NCBI GenBank assembly: GCA_000493945.1
Contig: AWNW01000018.1
Location: 16,108-48,396, forward strand
Length of the DNA stretch: 32,289 nucleotides
Direction of reading: 5' to 3'
From: Candidatus Hydrogenedens terephthalaticus JGI OTU-1
GTDB lineage: Bacteria; Hydrogenedentota; Hydrogenedentia; Hydrogenedentales; Hydrogenedentaceae
The notes beneath the pieces were generated by a model, which had not been told where the DNA came from, searched no databases, and saw only the letters and a list, made by a program, of their open reading frames with translations. Each line of letters begins with the position of its first letter. Position 1 is the first letter of the stretch. Positions 1-8,164 of the stretch are shown piece by piece. The translations under genes were made by a program, and so were the position numbers.

Positions 1-294
1 ATTTTGAGGACTTCCTAATTCTTGATATACGATTCCCAAAAAATAATAGGCAGTAGTATCTTTCTCTCCACTTTCTATAACCGATAATAATTTAGGAAGA
101 GCCTGTGAAAACTGTCCTTTTTCGATTAATTGCTGAGCCAGTTTTATTTCAGAGAAGGTTGTATTTGTATTGTAAAGATTTCTGTGACTTAAATCTAAAG
201 AATCCTTATTTTGTTTTGTAAAAGGATTCCCTTGACAACTACTTAGATATAAAAGGAGGGATACTCCTACTATTATTTTATAGAAATTTGCCAT
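1..294 (-). CDS. TPR-containing lipoprotein, C-terminus cut by window edge
   Basis: Reading the minus strand from the ATG at 294 gives 98 codons open to the window edge. The first residues form a short hydrophobic signal ending in a lipobox (LYLSSC, Cys at about residue 20), so the product should be lipidated and membrane-anchored. After a polar linker, residues about 57-98 (KLAQQLIEKGQFSQALPKLL, then AYYFLGIVYQELG) look like one and a half tetratricopeptide repeats, a protein-interaction scaffold. A Shine-Dalgarno-like AAAGGT lies just upstream of the start. The gene follows the secreted 134-aa protein on the same strand with 75 bp between them, so the two are probably co-transcribed. Function is unknown; the partner of the TPR part lies outside the window. 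Confidence 0.75.
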   Translation of the reverse strand, partial: MANFYKIIVGVSLLLYLSSCQGNPFTKQNKDSLDLSHRNLYNTNTTFSEIKLAQQLIEKGQFSQALPKLLSVIESGEKDTTAYYFLGIVYQELGSPQN

Positions 295-369
295 GGATTA
301 CCTTTTTTATCTATTTATAAAATTATATAGAAACAAAAGCAATTATTTAATCTTATAGACTTTACGATA

Positions 370-774
370 TTATCTTTTAGCAAGTCGTTCTAAGACTTTA
401 GAAGTAATATCTTCCGCAGGAATTTGTTCGCCGGTGTTTTGCCAGTAATTAAATTCTGCTACAAGGTCAAACTGGCTTTCTTGAGCAACCTCTTGTATTG
501 TTTTTACTGCCCGCTCACTGGCTTTACTTAGCATTATCCAATATTTTGCTGTGCCTGCCTCTATTTTCCTTTCCTTGATACCGGTAAATTCAGGTGTTGC
601 CTGAATAACTTCTTCAAATTTGACCAGACCCGGTTTATTAAATTTGGAGGCAGTTCCCCAAAATATTTTCTGCTCATCTACTTTATCTGGGGATAGAGAT
701 AATGGGTCGGCTAACGCCCATAAATTACTGCACAGAAGGGCGAGGCTTATTATTAAAACTGTGCTTACCCGCAT
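370..774 (-). CDS. Secreted protein of unknown function, 134 aa
   Basis: The protein starts with a clear Sec signal peptide (residues 1 to about 22; the hydrophobic core is followed by ALADP, a plausible signal peptidase I site). The mature part of roughly 110 residues is polar with no cysteine and no motif I recognise; it ends in a predicted helix rich in Lys and Glu. A strong ribosome binding site (AAGGAG) sits 6 bases before the ATG, so the start is firm. It is the first gene of a probable two-gene unit with the TPR lipoprotein downstream, which suggests both act in the envelope. I do not recognise the family. Confidence 0.75.
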   Translation of the reverse strand: MRVSTVLIISLALLCSNLWALADPLSLSPDKVDEQKIFWGTASKFNKPGLVKFEEVIQATPEFTGIKERKIEAGTAKYWIMLSKASERAVKTIQEVAQESQFDLVAEFNYWQNTGEQIPAEDITSKVLERLAKR

Positions 775-1260
775 ATTATTCTCCTTTCCTTATGTGCAAG
801 TTCTTGTTTCAAATCTATTTTGCTAATTTACCAATATTAAACTATACTTATTTAATCTTTCTTTATATATAAAAAGTTTCATTTCTTTTGAAAAAAAATT
901 AAAAATTTTTTTAAAAAATACAATATATTGAGTATTACTCTATTTATAGTATATATATTGTATACCTTGTATTCAAGTAAAAAGGATAAAAATTAAGTTT
1001 TTTATATCAAGATAATTTTGGATAAGAGTGATGCAGATAAACGCAAATATAAAACATAAGACTTATGACAATATAATTTTGTCATTTCCTATGCTTTTTG
1101 GTAATGCTGTTGGGCATAGATGTTTTATCATATATAAGACGAACTGAAATTCAAGTTATATCTAATAGAATTGTATAATATCGTTGTAGATTATTCGTTT
1201 AATGATAGTTGTTTGTATTAAAATGGTGATAAATATTTTAATATCAAAAAAGGATGAAAT
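775..1260. other. AT-rich divergent intergenic region, 486 bp
   Basis: This stretch separates the leftward secreted-protein gene from the rightward glycosidase gene. It is strongly AT-rich with A and T runs around 890-925. A short inverted repeat TGACAA / TTGTCA (1066-1084, 7-nt loop) is visible and could be an operator or chance in such AT-rich DNA. A TATAAT hexamer at 1174-1179 is a candidate -10 for the glycosidase gene. I see no convincing open frame or structured RNA here. Confidence 0.6.
1150..1179 (+). promoter_or_regulatory. Candidate promoter for the GH42-like gene
   Basis: There is a perfect TATAAT at 1174-1179. The -35 at the right distance (TTCAAG, 1150-1155, 18-bp spacer) is poor. 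Transcription from here would give a leader of about 75 nt before the ATG at 1261. The AT-rich context makes chance -10 matches common. Confidence 0.3.
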
Positions 1261-3828
1261 ATGGATTATAAGGTTTGTAAATTTTTTGTTTTTGGTGTAG
1301 TAATTGGACTGTTATTTTGTCTTTCCCCGTTTCTCTCTTATGGGAATGAAACAGGTGATGAATACTCTGCCTTTCGTTTGTTAAATAAATCAGTTGTTCC
1401 TGGAAAAAATATTTCGTTGGAAATTTCTTTTGGTAATTTAATGGAAAAAGATGGAGAACCATTAGTTCCTCTAATGTGTGAAATGGAAGCCAAACATAGT
1501 TATTCTTATGTCGTTGCTTCTCTGGATATTTCAGAGGGAAAAGATAAAGAAACTCAAGTACCTATTAATACTACACAGACAGTTTCTTTAGTAAAGGGAT
1601 ATAATCGGATTCTATTTCTATTACCTCTTCGAAGATTGAAAGATGGTATCTATTACGGAATTTTGCAGGTTAAATACACAAAAGAAGAAAAACCTGCTAT
1701 TGTCGAGTTCCAGATGGAAAAAATATCTTCTCGGGGACTGGAAGAACAATTAAATTTTGTATCTCAAGAGGTTAATAATATTTTATCCTTAATTAAAGAG
1801 AAATGGGATGATAAGGCTGTTGAAATTAACTTAATACAAAATTTGTTATCACAAGCCCGAAACGAATTTAACAATAAACATTGGGAAGATTTGTCTGATA
1901 CACTGAATATTTTGCAAGAGCAAATTTCACAGGTAAAAGTTTCGCTTCCAGAAAGTAGTAAAACAGTTCCTGCCCAACAAAAGGATAATTTCTCTTTAAC
2001 AATTACTTCTGAAGGCGTATTTTCAAACAAGAAACCTGCGAATGTGATTGGTTTATATTTGAATGACCCAACCATAAATAATGTAAAAATGGTTGTAGAC
2101 TATGCAATTCCTGTGGTGGTTTTTCCAATTACATTGGATAAATTATTCCCTACAGAGGTAGGGGAAGAAATATTATCTGCAGATATTGCGGGAATACTGG
2201 ATTGTTTGTTTGAGAATAAGATTTATGTTCTAATTCAGATGATTCAGGAGCAGGTTCCTCCGTGGTTATATGAAAAGAACCCTGAAATACATAGAGATGG
2301 TTTTGTAGATTTATCCCAAAGACCTATATGGGACTTAATTGAAAAGGGATATAAGAAAATAATCAATTATTGTAAAGAAAAGCCATTTTTCCTTGGTATG
2401 AGTTTAGTAACTGAGCCCAAATTTAAATTTGATGGGGATTTAGTGCGTCAGTCGTTTATAGAATGGGTTAAAGTAAATTATCCAGACAGGCAAACATTAA
2501 ATCAGGTTTGGCATGCACATCTGGCAAATTATGATGAGATTACCATTTGGGATGAGGTTGCTCCCCATTGGAGTTATCAAAACCGCAGAGCCTATCAATA
2601 TGACTGGCAGAATTTTCATCGTGAAATGATTTCCAATTTGTTAAAAGGGGTATTTGACCAATTCCGCTCATACTCATCCAATACCCCTGTTTCCATTACT
2701 TTCCCATCAAAAGTTTTTGAATTGGATGAAACCAAAGTTACCCCTGACCGTGAACGAACGGTTCCTTATCTGGATTTTGTTTCTATAAATGTTTCATGTA
2801 ACACAGAAGATACAGTGTATGCCCAAAGATATCCTGACCCTGCTGTAGATGTCGTTTGGATGCGTTCCGTGTCTAAGGGGAAACCGATTGTCATATCCTG
2901 TGCTAATTTAAATTTTAAGGAAGGTATGACAAATTCTGAGAAATATAAACATACGCGAAGTTTCTTATGGGAAATGGTATTGGCAGGGGCACAAATTGTT
3001 GCTGTTAATGTGACAGGTGATTTGAGGGATAATGTGGAAATATGGAAAGCCATTAGCGACACAAACTCTTTGTTTTCTAAAGTTAGTCCCGAACTTAGAC
3101 AATTCCAATTATCAAAATCAATAGTGCGTGTTTTGTTCAGTGATTCCTCAAAAATTCTTGATGGAGGTGTCCCTCATTTAAAATCGGCAAGATTTGCGTA
3201 TGAGGGGAGTTCTTTTGCGGGTTATGATGTATGTTTTGCAACCGAGAAGGAAATAGAAGCAGGAATATTAGAGGATACAAAAGTCCTCATTATGCCCCAA
3301 ACATTATCCCTTGAAGATGATGTTTTCAATATGATTACTGATTTTATTCGTAACGGGAATTATGTAATTCGCGTGGGAACACAAATTCCCTATAATCCCA
3401 AAGGAATGTCGCGTCGTGATGTGGTTCAACCTACCAGTAATACGGTGCTGGTGCGTGGAATGAATCTCCCAACAGAATACCTACACGGTATGGATGCCGT
3501 AATTTCTAAAAAGGCTTTAGCACCTATTCCGAGACCTGTAAACAAAGTGGGGTATCCGTTGGAAGGAGTGAAGTCAAGATTTATCCCTACAGAGGATGGG
3601 GGAGGATATTTATATTTGCTTAATTTAAGGAAAGAAGATGTCCTCTGCCGACTCACGGGATATTTGCAGAAAGGTCTCAATTTGATGGATAACACAGAAA
3701 TTGAATTTCCAAAAGAATTGCAACCCTTAGAATTAATGTTTGTAAAATTGGTTCCGCCTGACTATGAAAAAATCGTTCAAACAGAGTCATCACCCGCAGA
3801 AAAAGTAGAAAAGAAAAAGCGTAAATGA
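1261..3828 (+). CDS. Secreted GH42-like glycoside hydrolase (beta-galactosidase family architecture)
   Basis: The 855-aa protein has a signal peptide (residues 1 to about 28), an N-terminal beta-rich region (about 30-155), a short helical segment (about 160-235), and then a clan GH-A TIM barrel (about 250-620). The barrel shows GH42 hallmarks: PPWLYEKNPEI, and a strand ending SLVTEP with Glu385 in the acid/base position. The WVKVNYPDRQTLNQVW block corresponds to the family segment about running and setting out a field of aromatic residues. Residues about 625-720 look like the GH42 trimerisation (GATase-like) domain. It probably hydrolyses a beta-galactoside or related beta-linked sugar outside the cytoplasm, but substrate cannot be read from sequence, and the usual NEP motif is TEP here. 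The last 20 residues are a Lys/Glu-rich tail. AAGGATG precedes the ATG; the stop overlaps the next start. Confidence 0.7.
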   Translation: MDYKVCKFFVFGVVIGLLFCLSPFLSYGNETGDEYSAFRLLNKSVVPGKNISLEISFGNLMEKDGEPLVPLMCEMEAKHSYSYVVASLDISEGKDKETQVPINTTQTVSLVKGYNRILFLLPLRRLKDGIYYGILQVKYTKEEKPAIVEFQMEKISSRGLEEQLNFVSQEVNNILSLIKEKWDDKAVEINLIQNLLSQARNEFNNKHWEDLSDTLNILQEQISQVKVSLPESSKTVPAQQKDNFSLTITSEGVFSNKKPANVIGLYLNDPTINNVKMVVDYAIPVVVFPITLDKLFPTEVGEEILSADIAGILDCLFENKIYVLIQMIQEQVPPWLYEKNPEIHRDGFVDLSQRPIWDLIEKGYKKIINYCKEKPFFLGMSLVTEPKFKFDGDLVRQSFIEWVKVNYPDRQTLNQVWHAHLANYDEITIWDEVAPHWSYQNRRAYQYDWQNFHREMISNLLKGVFDQFRSYSSNTPVSITFPSKVFELDETKVTPDRERTVPYLDFVSINVSCNTEDTVYAQRYPDPAVDVVWMRSVSKGKPIVISCANLNFKEGMTNSEKYKHTRSFLWEMVLAGAQIVAVNVTGDLRDNVEIWKAISDTNSLFSKVSPELRQFQLSKSIVRVLFSDSSKILDGGVPHLKSARFAYEGSSFAGYDVCFATEKEIEAGILEDTKVLIMPQTLSLEDDVFNMITDFIRNGNYVIRVGTQIPYNPKGMSRRDVVQPTSNTVLVRGMNLPTEYLHGMDAVISKKALAPIPRPVNKVGYPLEGVKSRFIPTEDGGGYLYLLNLRKEDVLCRLTGYLQKGLNLMDNTEIEFPKELQPLELMFVKLVPPDYEKIVQTESSPAEKVEKKKRK

Positions 3829-4808
3829 AGGGAAAAACAGCCTTGACAGGAACAGAAACAGGAATTACTTCACCATTTTCCCAAAATGTTATTGCAATTG
3901 TATGGGATTTTGATTTTACATTAACCCCTAAAAATATGCAGGTACCTCTTTTTACTGCTTATGGAGTGGATGAGGAAACATTCTGGAAGGAAGTAAATGC
4001 TTTACCTGCCTACTATAAAAAGGCAGGGGTGCGGGTATCCGAAGAAACGGCTTATCTATGGCATATAATTTCTTATGTACAGGCGGGGAAATTTCCTGAT
4101 TTAACGAATCGGAAACTACGAGAATTAGGAGAGAAGATAGAGTTTTATCCCGGGTTACCCGAGTTTTTTCCAATGATTCAGCAATTGTTAGAGAAAGAAC
4201 CCTTTACGGAATATGATTTGAAAGTGGAACATTATATTGTGAGCAGTGGTTTGACGGAGATGATACGCGGGTCAAAGATTGCCCCTTATATTTCGGGTGT
4301 ATGGGCTTGTGAGTTCATAGAAGTGCCGGCAGGTCCTGATGAAGACTTTTCCCAGAATCCGAAAAGTGGATTAATAAGTCAAGTCGGGTATATTATTGAT
4401 CATACTACAAAAACAAGGGCTTTGTTTGAAATAAATAAGGGAGTTAATAAAGTTGAGGGGATTAGTGTTAACGATTCTATTCCCGAAAATGCAAGACGGG
4501 TTCCATTTAAAAATATGATTTATGTAGGTGATGGACCGAGCGATATTCCTTGCTTTTCAGTAGTGCACAAACACGGTGGTTTAACTTATGCCGTCTACCC
4601 CAAAGGAAATGAATATAAATATCAACAGGTTATTGATCTTTTGGAGTCAGATAGAATTGACGCATACGGACCTGCGGATTATCGTGAAGATAGCGAAACA
4701 GTTTTTTGGATGCGGAACAAGGTATTAAGTATTGCCCAACGGATTATTGATGAGAAGAAAAGTGCTTTATATTCACAAATAAAATCGGGTCCCAAACATA
4801 CCAGTTAG
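3825..4808 (+). CDS. HAD-superfamily phosphatase-like hydrolase
   Basis: This is a cytoplasmic 327-aa protein with all haloacid dehalogenase motifs. Motif I is DFDFTLT with nucleophile Asp28 and Asp30, motif II is SSG (140-142), a candidate motif III Lys is Lys196, and motif IV is GDGPSD with Asp236 and Asp240. The long segment between motifs I and II (about 40-130, helical) would be a C1-type cap domain that selects the substrate. It probably removes phosphate from a small metabolite; which one is unknown. Its ATG overlaps the TGA of the glycosidase gene (ATGA), so translation is likely coupled to it, hinting at a sugar phosphate or related substrate, though that is only context. It ends 25 bp from the convergent radical SAM gene. 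Confidence 0.8.
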   Translation: MKGKTALTGTETGITSPFSQNVIAIVWDFDFTLTPKNMQVPLFTAYGVDEETFWKEVNALPAYYKKAGVRVSEETAYLWHIISYVQAGKFPDLTNRKLRELGEKIEFYPGLPEFFPMIQQLLEKEPFTEYDLKVEHYIVSSGLTEMIRGSKIAPYISGVWACEFIEVPAGPDEDFSQNPKSGLISQVGYIIDHTTKTRALFEINKGVNKVEGISVNDSIPENARRVPFKNMIYVGDGPSDIPCFSVVHKHGGLTYAVYPKGNEYKYQQVIDLLESDRIDAYGPADYREDSETVFWMRNKVLSIAQRIIDEKKSALYSQIKSGPKHTS

Positions 4809-4833
4809 TAAGTTAAATTTTATTTCCCTTTCT

Positions 4834-5895
4834 CTATTTTTTACTCCAAATACCGGGTATGGATGTGTGGCAATAAGGACATTTTCCGTCAGAGAGTTTA
4901 TTAGACCAAACGGTAAATCCCGTCCGTTCGATAAGTAATTCATTACAATGGGGACAGTATGTATTTTCCATTGTCTTGACAGAACCGGGACGATTACCCG
5001 CGTAAACAAAGTGTAATCCTGCTTCTTTTGCTATTTTATATGCTTTTTCTAATTGATATGTGCTGGTAGGGAAACCGTCATTCATTTTGTAATTGGGATA
5101 AAAACCTGTTACATGCCATGGAATATTGGGGTTTGTTTTTGCTATAAATTTTGTTAGTTCATGTAGTTCTTCATCGCTATCGTTAAAACCCGGAACTAAC
5201 AGGGTGACAATTTCTACCCAGTAGTCTAATTCCATAAGTTTTTCTATGGTTGAGCATACAACCGAAAGTTTTCCACCTAATTTGTCATAATTTTTTTGCT
5301 GAAAGGTTTTCAGGTCTACCTTGAATAATTGCATAACAGGTCGTAAAAATTTTAATACCCTTTCAGAAGCATGTCCATTGCTCACATATCCGCAAATAAT
5401 CCCTTTTTCTTTTGCCAGAGAAAAAATTTCGTAAGCCCAATCGCTTGTTATAAGAGGTTCGTTGTAAGTGCTAACCATCACCGGACAATGATGTTTTAAT
5501 GCAAGTTCCACTATAGTTGTTGATGAGATAGGTTCAAAACGAATAAGTGAATTAGGGTCACGGAGGGTTTGACTGCTTAACCAGTTTTGGCAAAAAGGAC
5601 AGTGAAAATTACATCCTAACATGCCAAAAGAAAGAGCCGTTTCACCGGGGAACGCATGAAAAAAAGGTTTCTTTTCGATGGGGTCAATTGCCAGACCTGC
5701 TACATAATTGTAAGGGGCATAAAGAACACCCTCTTTATTAAATCTTAACTTGCAGATACCTGTTTTTCCCGGTGAAATGAGGCATTGATGTCCACAGGAA
5801 TAACAACGGACTTTATCTTTTTCCAACCGTTCATAGAGTTCCTGATGGGCTGGTCTTGAATAGTGCTCTTTTAGTATCTGTTCAGCATTTTCCAT
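4834..5895 (-). CDS. amrS: AmmeMemoRadiSam-system radical SAM enzyme (AmrS-like)
   Basis: The 353-aa protein carries the radical SAM cluster motif as C95-x3-C99-x2-C102 (GCNFHCPFCQNW) after an N-terminal Cys-rich segment (C31, C34, C38, C48), the layout of the COG1180/AmrS group. A second Cys quartet near the end (C314, C317, C339, C342) is a typical rubredoxin/zinc-ribbon knuckle pair and is an extension beyond the core. AmrS proteins reductively cleave S-adenosylmethionine; their physiological substrate is not settled. The usual partners AMMECR1 and Memo are not in this window. The downstream-facing ferredoxin gene directly upstream (37 bp) could donate the electrons. No good Shine-Dalgarno precedes the ATG, so the exact start is less certain. 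Confidence 0.85.
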   Translation of the reverse strand: MENAEQILKEHYSRPAHQELYERLEKDKVRCYSCGHQCLISPGKTGICKLRFNKEGVLYAPYNYVAGLAIDPIEKKPFFHAFPGETALSFGMLGCNFHCPFCQNWLSSQTLRDPNSLIRFEPISSTTIVELALKHHCPVMVSTYNEPLITSDWAYEIFSLAKEKGIICGYVSNGHASERVLKFLRPVMQLFKVDLKTFQQKNYDKLGGKLSVVCSTIEKLMELDYWVEIVTLLVPGFNDSDEELHELTKFIAKTNPNIPWHVTGFYPNYKMNDGFPTSTYQLEKAYKIAKEAGLHFVYAGNRPGSVKTMENTYCPHCNELLIERTGFTVWSNKLSDGKCPYCHTSIPGIWSKK

Positions 5896-5932
5896 TGTTA
5901 TCTATTCAAATGTAGTAATTTTATCTTACTAA

Positions 5933-6280
5933 TTATTGTATATCTCCTGTGCCAGGGTTTTCATCAAAAAAAGCAAATTTTTCTTCTACTTTTGAATATT
6001 CTGTAGATTCGGGAAGAGGTTCTTTAGGAATAGTTATTACAGGCCAGATTTTGGAATATTTTGCGTTAAGGGGGATATAGTGTTTCCACTTTTCGGGGAC
6101 ATTCTTTTCAGGATATATTGCATGAACGGGGCAGGGGTCAACACATGCTCCACAGTCAATACAATCGTCTGGGTCTATTACCAACATATTTGCCCCTTCG
6201 TGAAAACAGATGACAGGACAATTACGGAGACATTCTGTATATTTGCATTTAATACACGGTTCGGTTACGACATAAGTCAT
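5933..6280 (-). CDS. fdxA: 7Fe ferredoxin, FdxA type
   Basis: The 115-aa protein matches the Azotobacter FdI pattern throughout. The N-terminal set C9, C17 and C21 with CPVICF, and the second set C40, C43, C46 and C50, would bind one [3Fe-4S] and one [4Fe-4S] cluster. C12 and C25 match the two further Cys of the FdI layout. The C-terminal part (LNAKYSKIWPVITIPKEPLP) also follows the FdI family. It is a soluble low-potential electron carrier. A ribosome binding site (AAGGGAT) precedes the ATG. It lies just upstream of, and on the same strand as, the AmrS-like radical SAM gene, so co-transcription and electron supply to that enzyme are reasonable inferences. Confidence 0.9.
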   Translation of the reverse strand: MTYVVTEPCIKCKYTECLRNCPVICFHEGANMLVIDPDDCIDCGACVDPCPVHAIYPEKNVPEKWKHYIPLNAKYSKIWPVITIPKEPLPESTEYSKVEEKFAFFDENPGTGDIQ

Positions 6281-6359
6281 ATAAATCCCTTATTTTTATG
6301 ATATATTATATAACGATTTGTTATTAATTTGAACAAGAAACGATGGAAAGGAAAGGGAT

Positions 6360-6776
6360 ATGGTGTTTCAGAAAAATCATGTGGTAGAAACGAAAAAATA
6401 TGGTCAGATGACAGACCTGACACCATGGGTGCAATTAGCGGTTGAGGAGTCCCAATTAAAGAATGGGATAGTGAATATCTTCAATGTGGGGAGCACAGCC
6501 TGTATTGGAACAATAGAATTTGAGCCGGGATTGATGGAAGATTTACCGGAACAACTTTCGCGTTTATTTCCACCGGGACGCCATTATGCCCATGAACAAA
6601 CATGGCATGATGGGAATGGTCACTCTCATTTGCAAGCAACTTTAATGGGTCCCGAAATTACTGTCCCATTTAAAGATAAAAAACTTGTATTAGGAGTATG
6701 GCAACAGATATTTCATCTGGAATGTGATATAAAGCCTCGAAAAAGAGATATTGTGATTACAGTAATGGGTGAATAA
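6360..6776 (+). CDS. yjbQ: YjbQ family protein (UPF0047)
   Basis: The 138-aa protein matches the YjbQ/UPF0047 family in full length. The diagnostic blocks are NVGSTACIGTIEFEPGL, the H-rich stretch with NGHSHLQATLMGP, and LGVWQQIFHLECD near the end. Members are small trimeric enzymes; the E. coli protein has weak thiamine-phosphate synthase activity, and the true role remains unclear. The conserved His residues (HDGNGHSH) mark the probable metal or active site. A strong purine-rich ribosome binding site (GGAAAGGAAAGGG) precedes the ATG. The gene is divergent from fdxA with about 80 bp between them, and is followed by a hairpin terminator. Confidence 0.9.
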   Translation: MVFQKNHVVETKKYGQMTDLTPWVQLAVEESQLKNGIVNIFNVGSTACIGTIEFEPGLMEDLPEQLSRLFPPGRHYAHEQTWHDGNGHSHLQATLMGPEITVPFKDKKLVLGVWQQIFHLECDIKPRKRDIVITVMGE

Positions 6777-6780
6777 TTTA

Positions 6781-6837
6781 GGGATAGGAAGACAAACAAG
6801 TATAAAAATGTTTATTGTCCCTATACATCCCTTTTTT
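6781..6837 (+). terminator. Rho-independent terminator after yjbQ
   Basis: Just after the yjbQ stop, three stem segments pair in order: GGG (6781) with CCC (6829), ATAGG (6784) with CCTAT (6820), and GACAA (6791) with TTGTC (6815). Small bulges separate them and a T6 run follows at 6832-6837. This would separate yjbQ from the tRNA gene. Confidence 0.5.
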
Positions 6838-6855
6838 ATATAATTTTAACCTGTC

Positions 6856-6930
6856 GCCCCGATAGTTCAGTGGATAGAACAAGTCCCTCCTAAGGATTAG
6901 ACCCGCGTTCGATTCGCGGTCGGGGCGCCA
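6856..6930 (+). tRNA. tRNA-Arg (anticodon CCT)
   Basis: The 75-nt cloverleaf folds cleanly. The acceptor pairs are GCCCCGA with TCGGGGC, the D stem is GTTC/GAAC, and the anticodon stem AGTCC/GGATT carries loop CTCCTAA, giving anticodon CCT for the AGG codon. The T stem CCGCG/CGCGG carries loop TTCGATT. The 3' CCA is encoded (6928-6930). A run of nine T follows directly (6931-6939). No integrase or direct repeat of the tRNA end is seen nearby, so I find no sign of an integrated element. Confidence 0.95.
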
Positions 6931-6978
6931 TTTTTTTTTGGGGAAGGTGTGGTTATTTATTTTTTTCAAGTAAAGTGG

Positions 6979-6984
6979 TATGAT
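6979..6984 (+). promoter_or_regulatory. Candidate extended -10 for ychF
   Basis: TATGAT at 6979-6984 is preceded by TGG in the extended -10 position. No good -35 is seen 17 bp upstream. Transcription would start about 25 bp before the GTG start of ychF. Confidence 0.35.
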
Positions 6985-7016
6985 AATAATAAAATTTTTA
7001 TGAAGGAGGAAGTGTC

Positions 7017-8120
7017 GTGGGATTTTCCGTAGGAATTGTAGGCTTACCTAATGTAGGTAAAAGCACATTGTTTAATGCTTTAACACAGAGTAAACATGCA
7101 CAGGTAGCAAACTATCCCTTTTGCACAATAGAGCCCAATCATGCGGTTGTGAAAGTTCCTGACGAAAATTTGGATCGTTTATCTGCGTTAATTAAGCCCA
7201 AACAAACTATTCATGCGACAATAGATTTTGTAGACATTGCAGGATTGGTAAAAGGGTCACATAAAGGGGAAGGGCTTGGAAATCAGTTTTTATCACATAT
7301 TCGAGAAACGGATGCTTTAATTCATATCGTGCGTTGTTTTGAGGACGAAAATATTGTCCATATTAACGGAAAAGTAAATCCAATTGAAGATATAGAAATC
7401 ATTAATATAGAACTGGTTTTTGCAGATTTACAACAATTGGAACGAAAAATTGAAAAGTTACATAAATATATTAAGGGTGATAAAAAAGTACAGCCCTTGC
7501 TGGAATTATGTGAAAGGTTAAAACAACATTTTGAGAAAGGATTTCCAGCACGAACTTTTGCGGAAAGAGATAGCGAACTATTTCAGGAACTGAATGAAGA
7601 AATGCGATTTACTACTGGAAAAAAGATAATTTATGTGGCTAATGTGGATGAAAAGGGGCTGGAACACGACCCCCCTGTAATAAATGAAATTCGGCAATTG
7701 GCGGTAAAAGAAGGAACGGAAGTTGTTAAAGTTTGTGCTCAGTTAGAAATGGACCTGGCAGAAATGAGTGAAGAGGAAAGAAAAGAATTTTTGGCTATAG
7801 ATGGGGCTATGGAATCAGCCTTAGAACAGGTTGTTCATGCAGGTTATCGTCTGCTAAATCTGGTAACTTTTTATACGATGGCACCACCGAAGGAGATACG
7901 GGCATGGGCTGTTAAAGAGGGAACACATGTTGTAAAAGCGGCGGGAATGATACATACCGATTTCGAAAAGCACTTCGTTTGTGCAGAAGTAATTCCTGTA
8001 AAAGATTTTCTGACACATGGTTCTGAAGCAGGAGCCCGACAAGCCGGTGCCTGGCGTATTGAGGGAAAAGATTATATTGTTAAGGATGGAGATTGTATAT
8101 ACATAAAAGCAAACGCATAA
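7017..8120 (+). CDS. ychF: Redox-regulated ATPase/GTPase YchF (OLA1 family)
   Basis: This is a full-length 367-aa member of the OBG/YchF family. The P-loop GLPNVGKST is at residues 9-17, the switch motif DIAGLVKG starts at Asp73, and the NVDEK block stands in the G4 position, where YchF proteins depart from NKxD and prefer ATP. A helical insertion (about 130-200) and the C-terminal TGS domain (about 280-365, with KEGTHVVKAAGMIHTDFEKHF) complete the family layout. YchF binds ribosomes and influences stress responses. The start is GTG, supported by a near-perfect AAGGAGGAAG a few bases upstream. The alpha-2-macroglobulin gene follows on the same strand with 44 bp between stop and start. Confidence 0.95.
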   Translation: MGFSVGIVGLPNVGKSTLFNALTQSKHAQVANYPFCTIEPNHAVVKVPDENLDRLSALIKPKQTIHATIDFVDIAGLVKGSHKGEGLGNQFLSHIRETDALIHIVRCFEDENIVHINGKVNPIEDIEIINIELVFADLQQLERKIEKLHKYIKGDKKVQPLLELCERLKQHFEKGFPARTFAERDSELFQELNEEMRFTTGKKIIYVANVDEKGLEHDPPVINEIRQLAVKEGTEVVKVCAQLEMDLAEMSEEERKEFLAIDGAMESALEQVVHAGYRLLNLVTFYTMAPPKEIRAWAVKEGTHVVKAAGMIHTDFEKHFVCAEVIPVKDFLTHGSEAGARQAGAWRIEGKDYIVKDGDCIYIKANA

Positions 8121-8164
8121 AAAATTTAATTTGCAGTAAAAATTATCAAAAAGGAGAGAAGAGT

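Noticed and set aside
1066..1084. Inverted repeat TGACAA / TTGTCA as a regulator binding site
   Set aside because: Six-base arms in very AT-rich DNA are expected by chance and no regulator gene is adjacent; kept only as a note in the intergenic entry.
6856..6939. tRNA-Arg as an attachment site for an integrated element
   Set aside because: No integrase, no repeat of the tRNA 3' end, and the neighbours are housekeeping genes.
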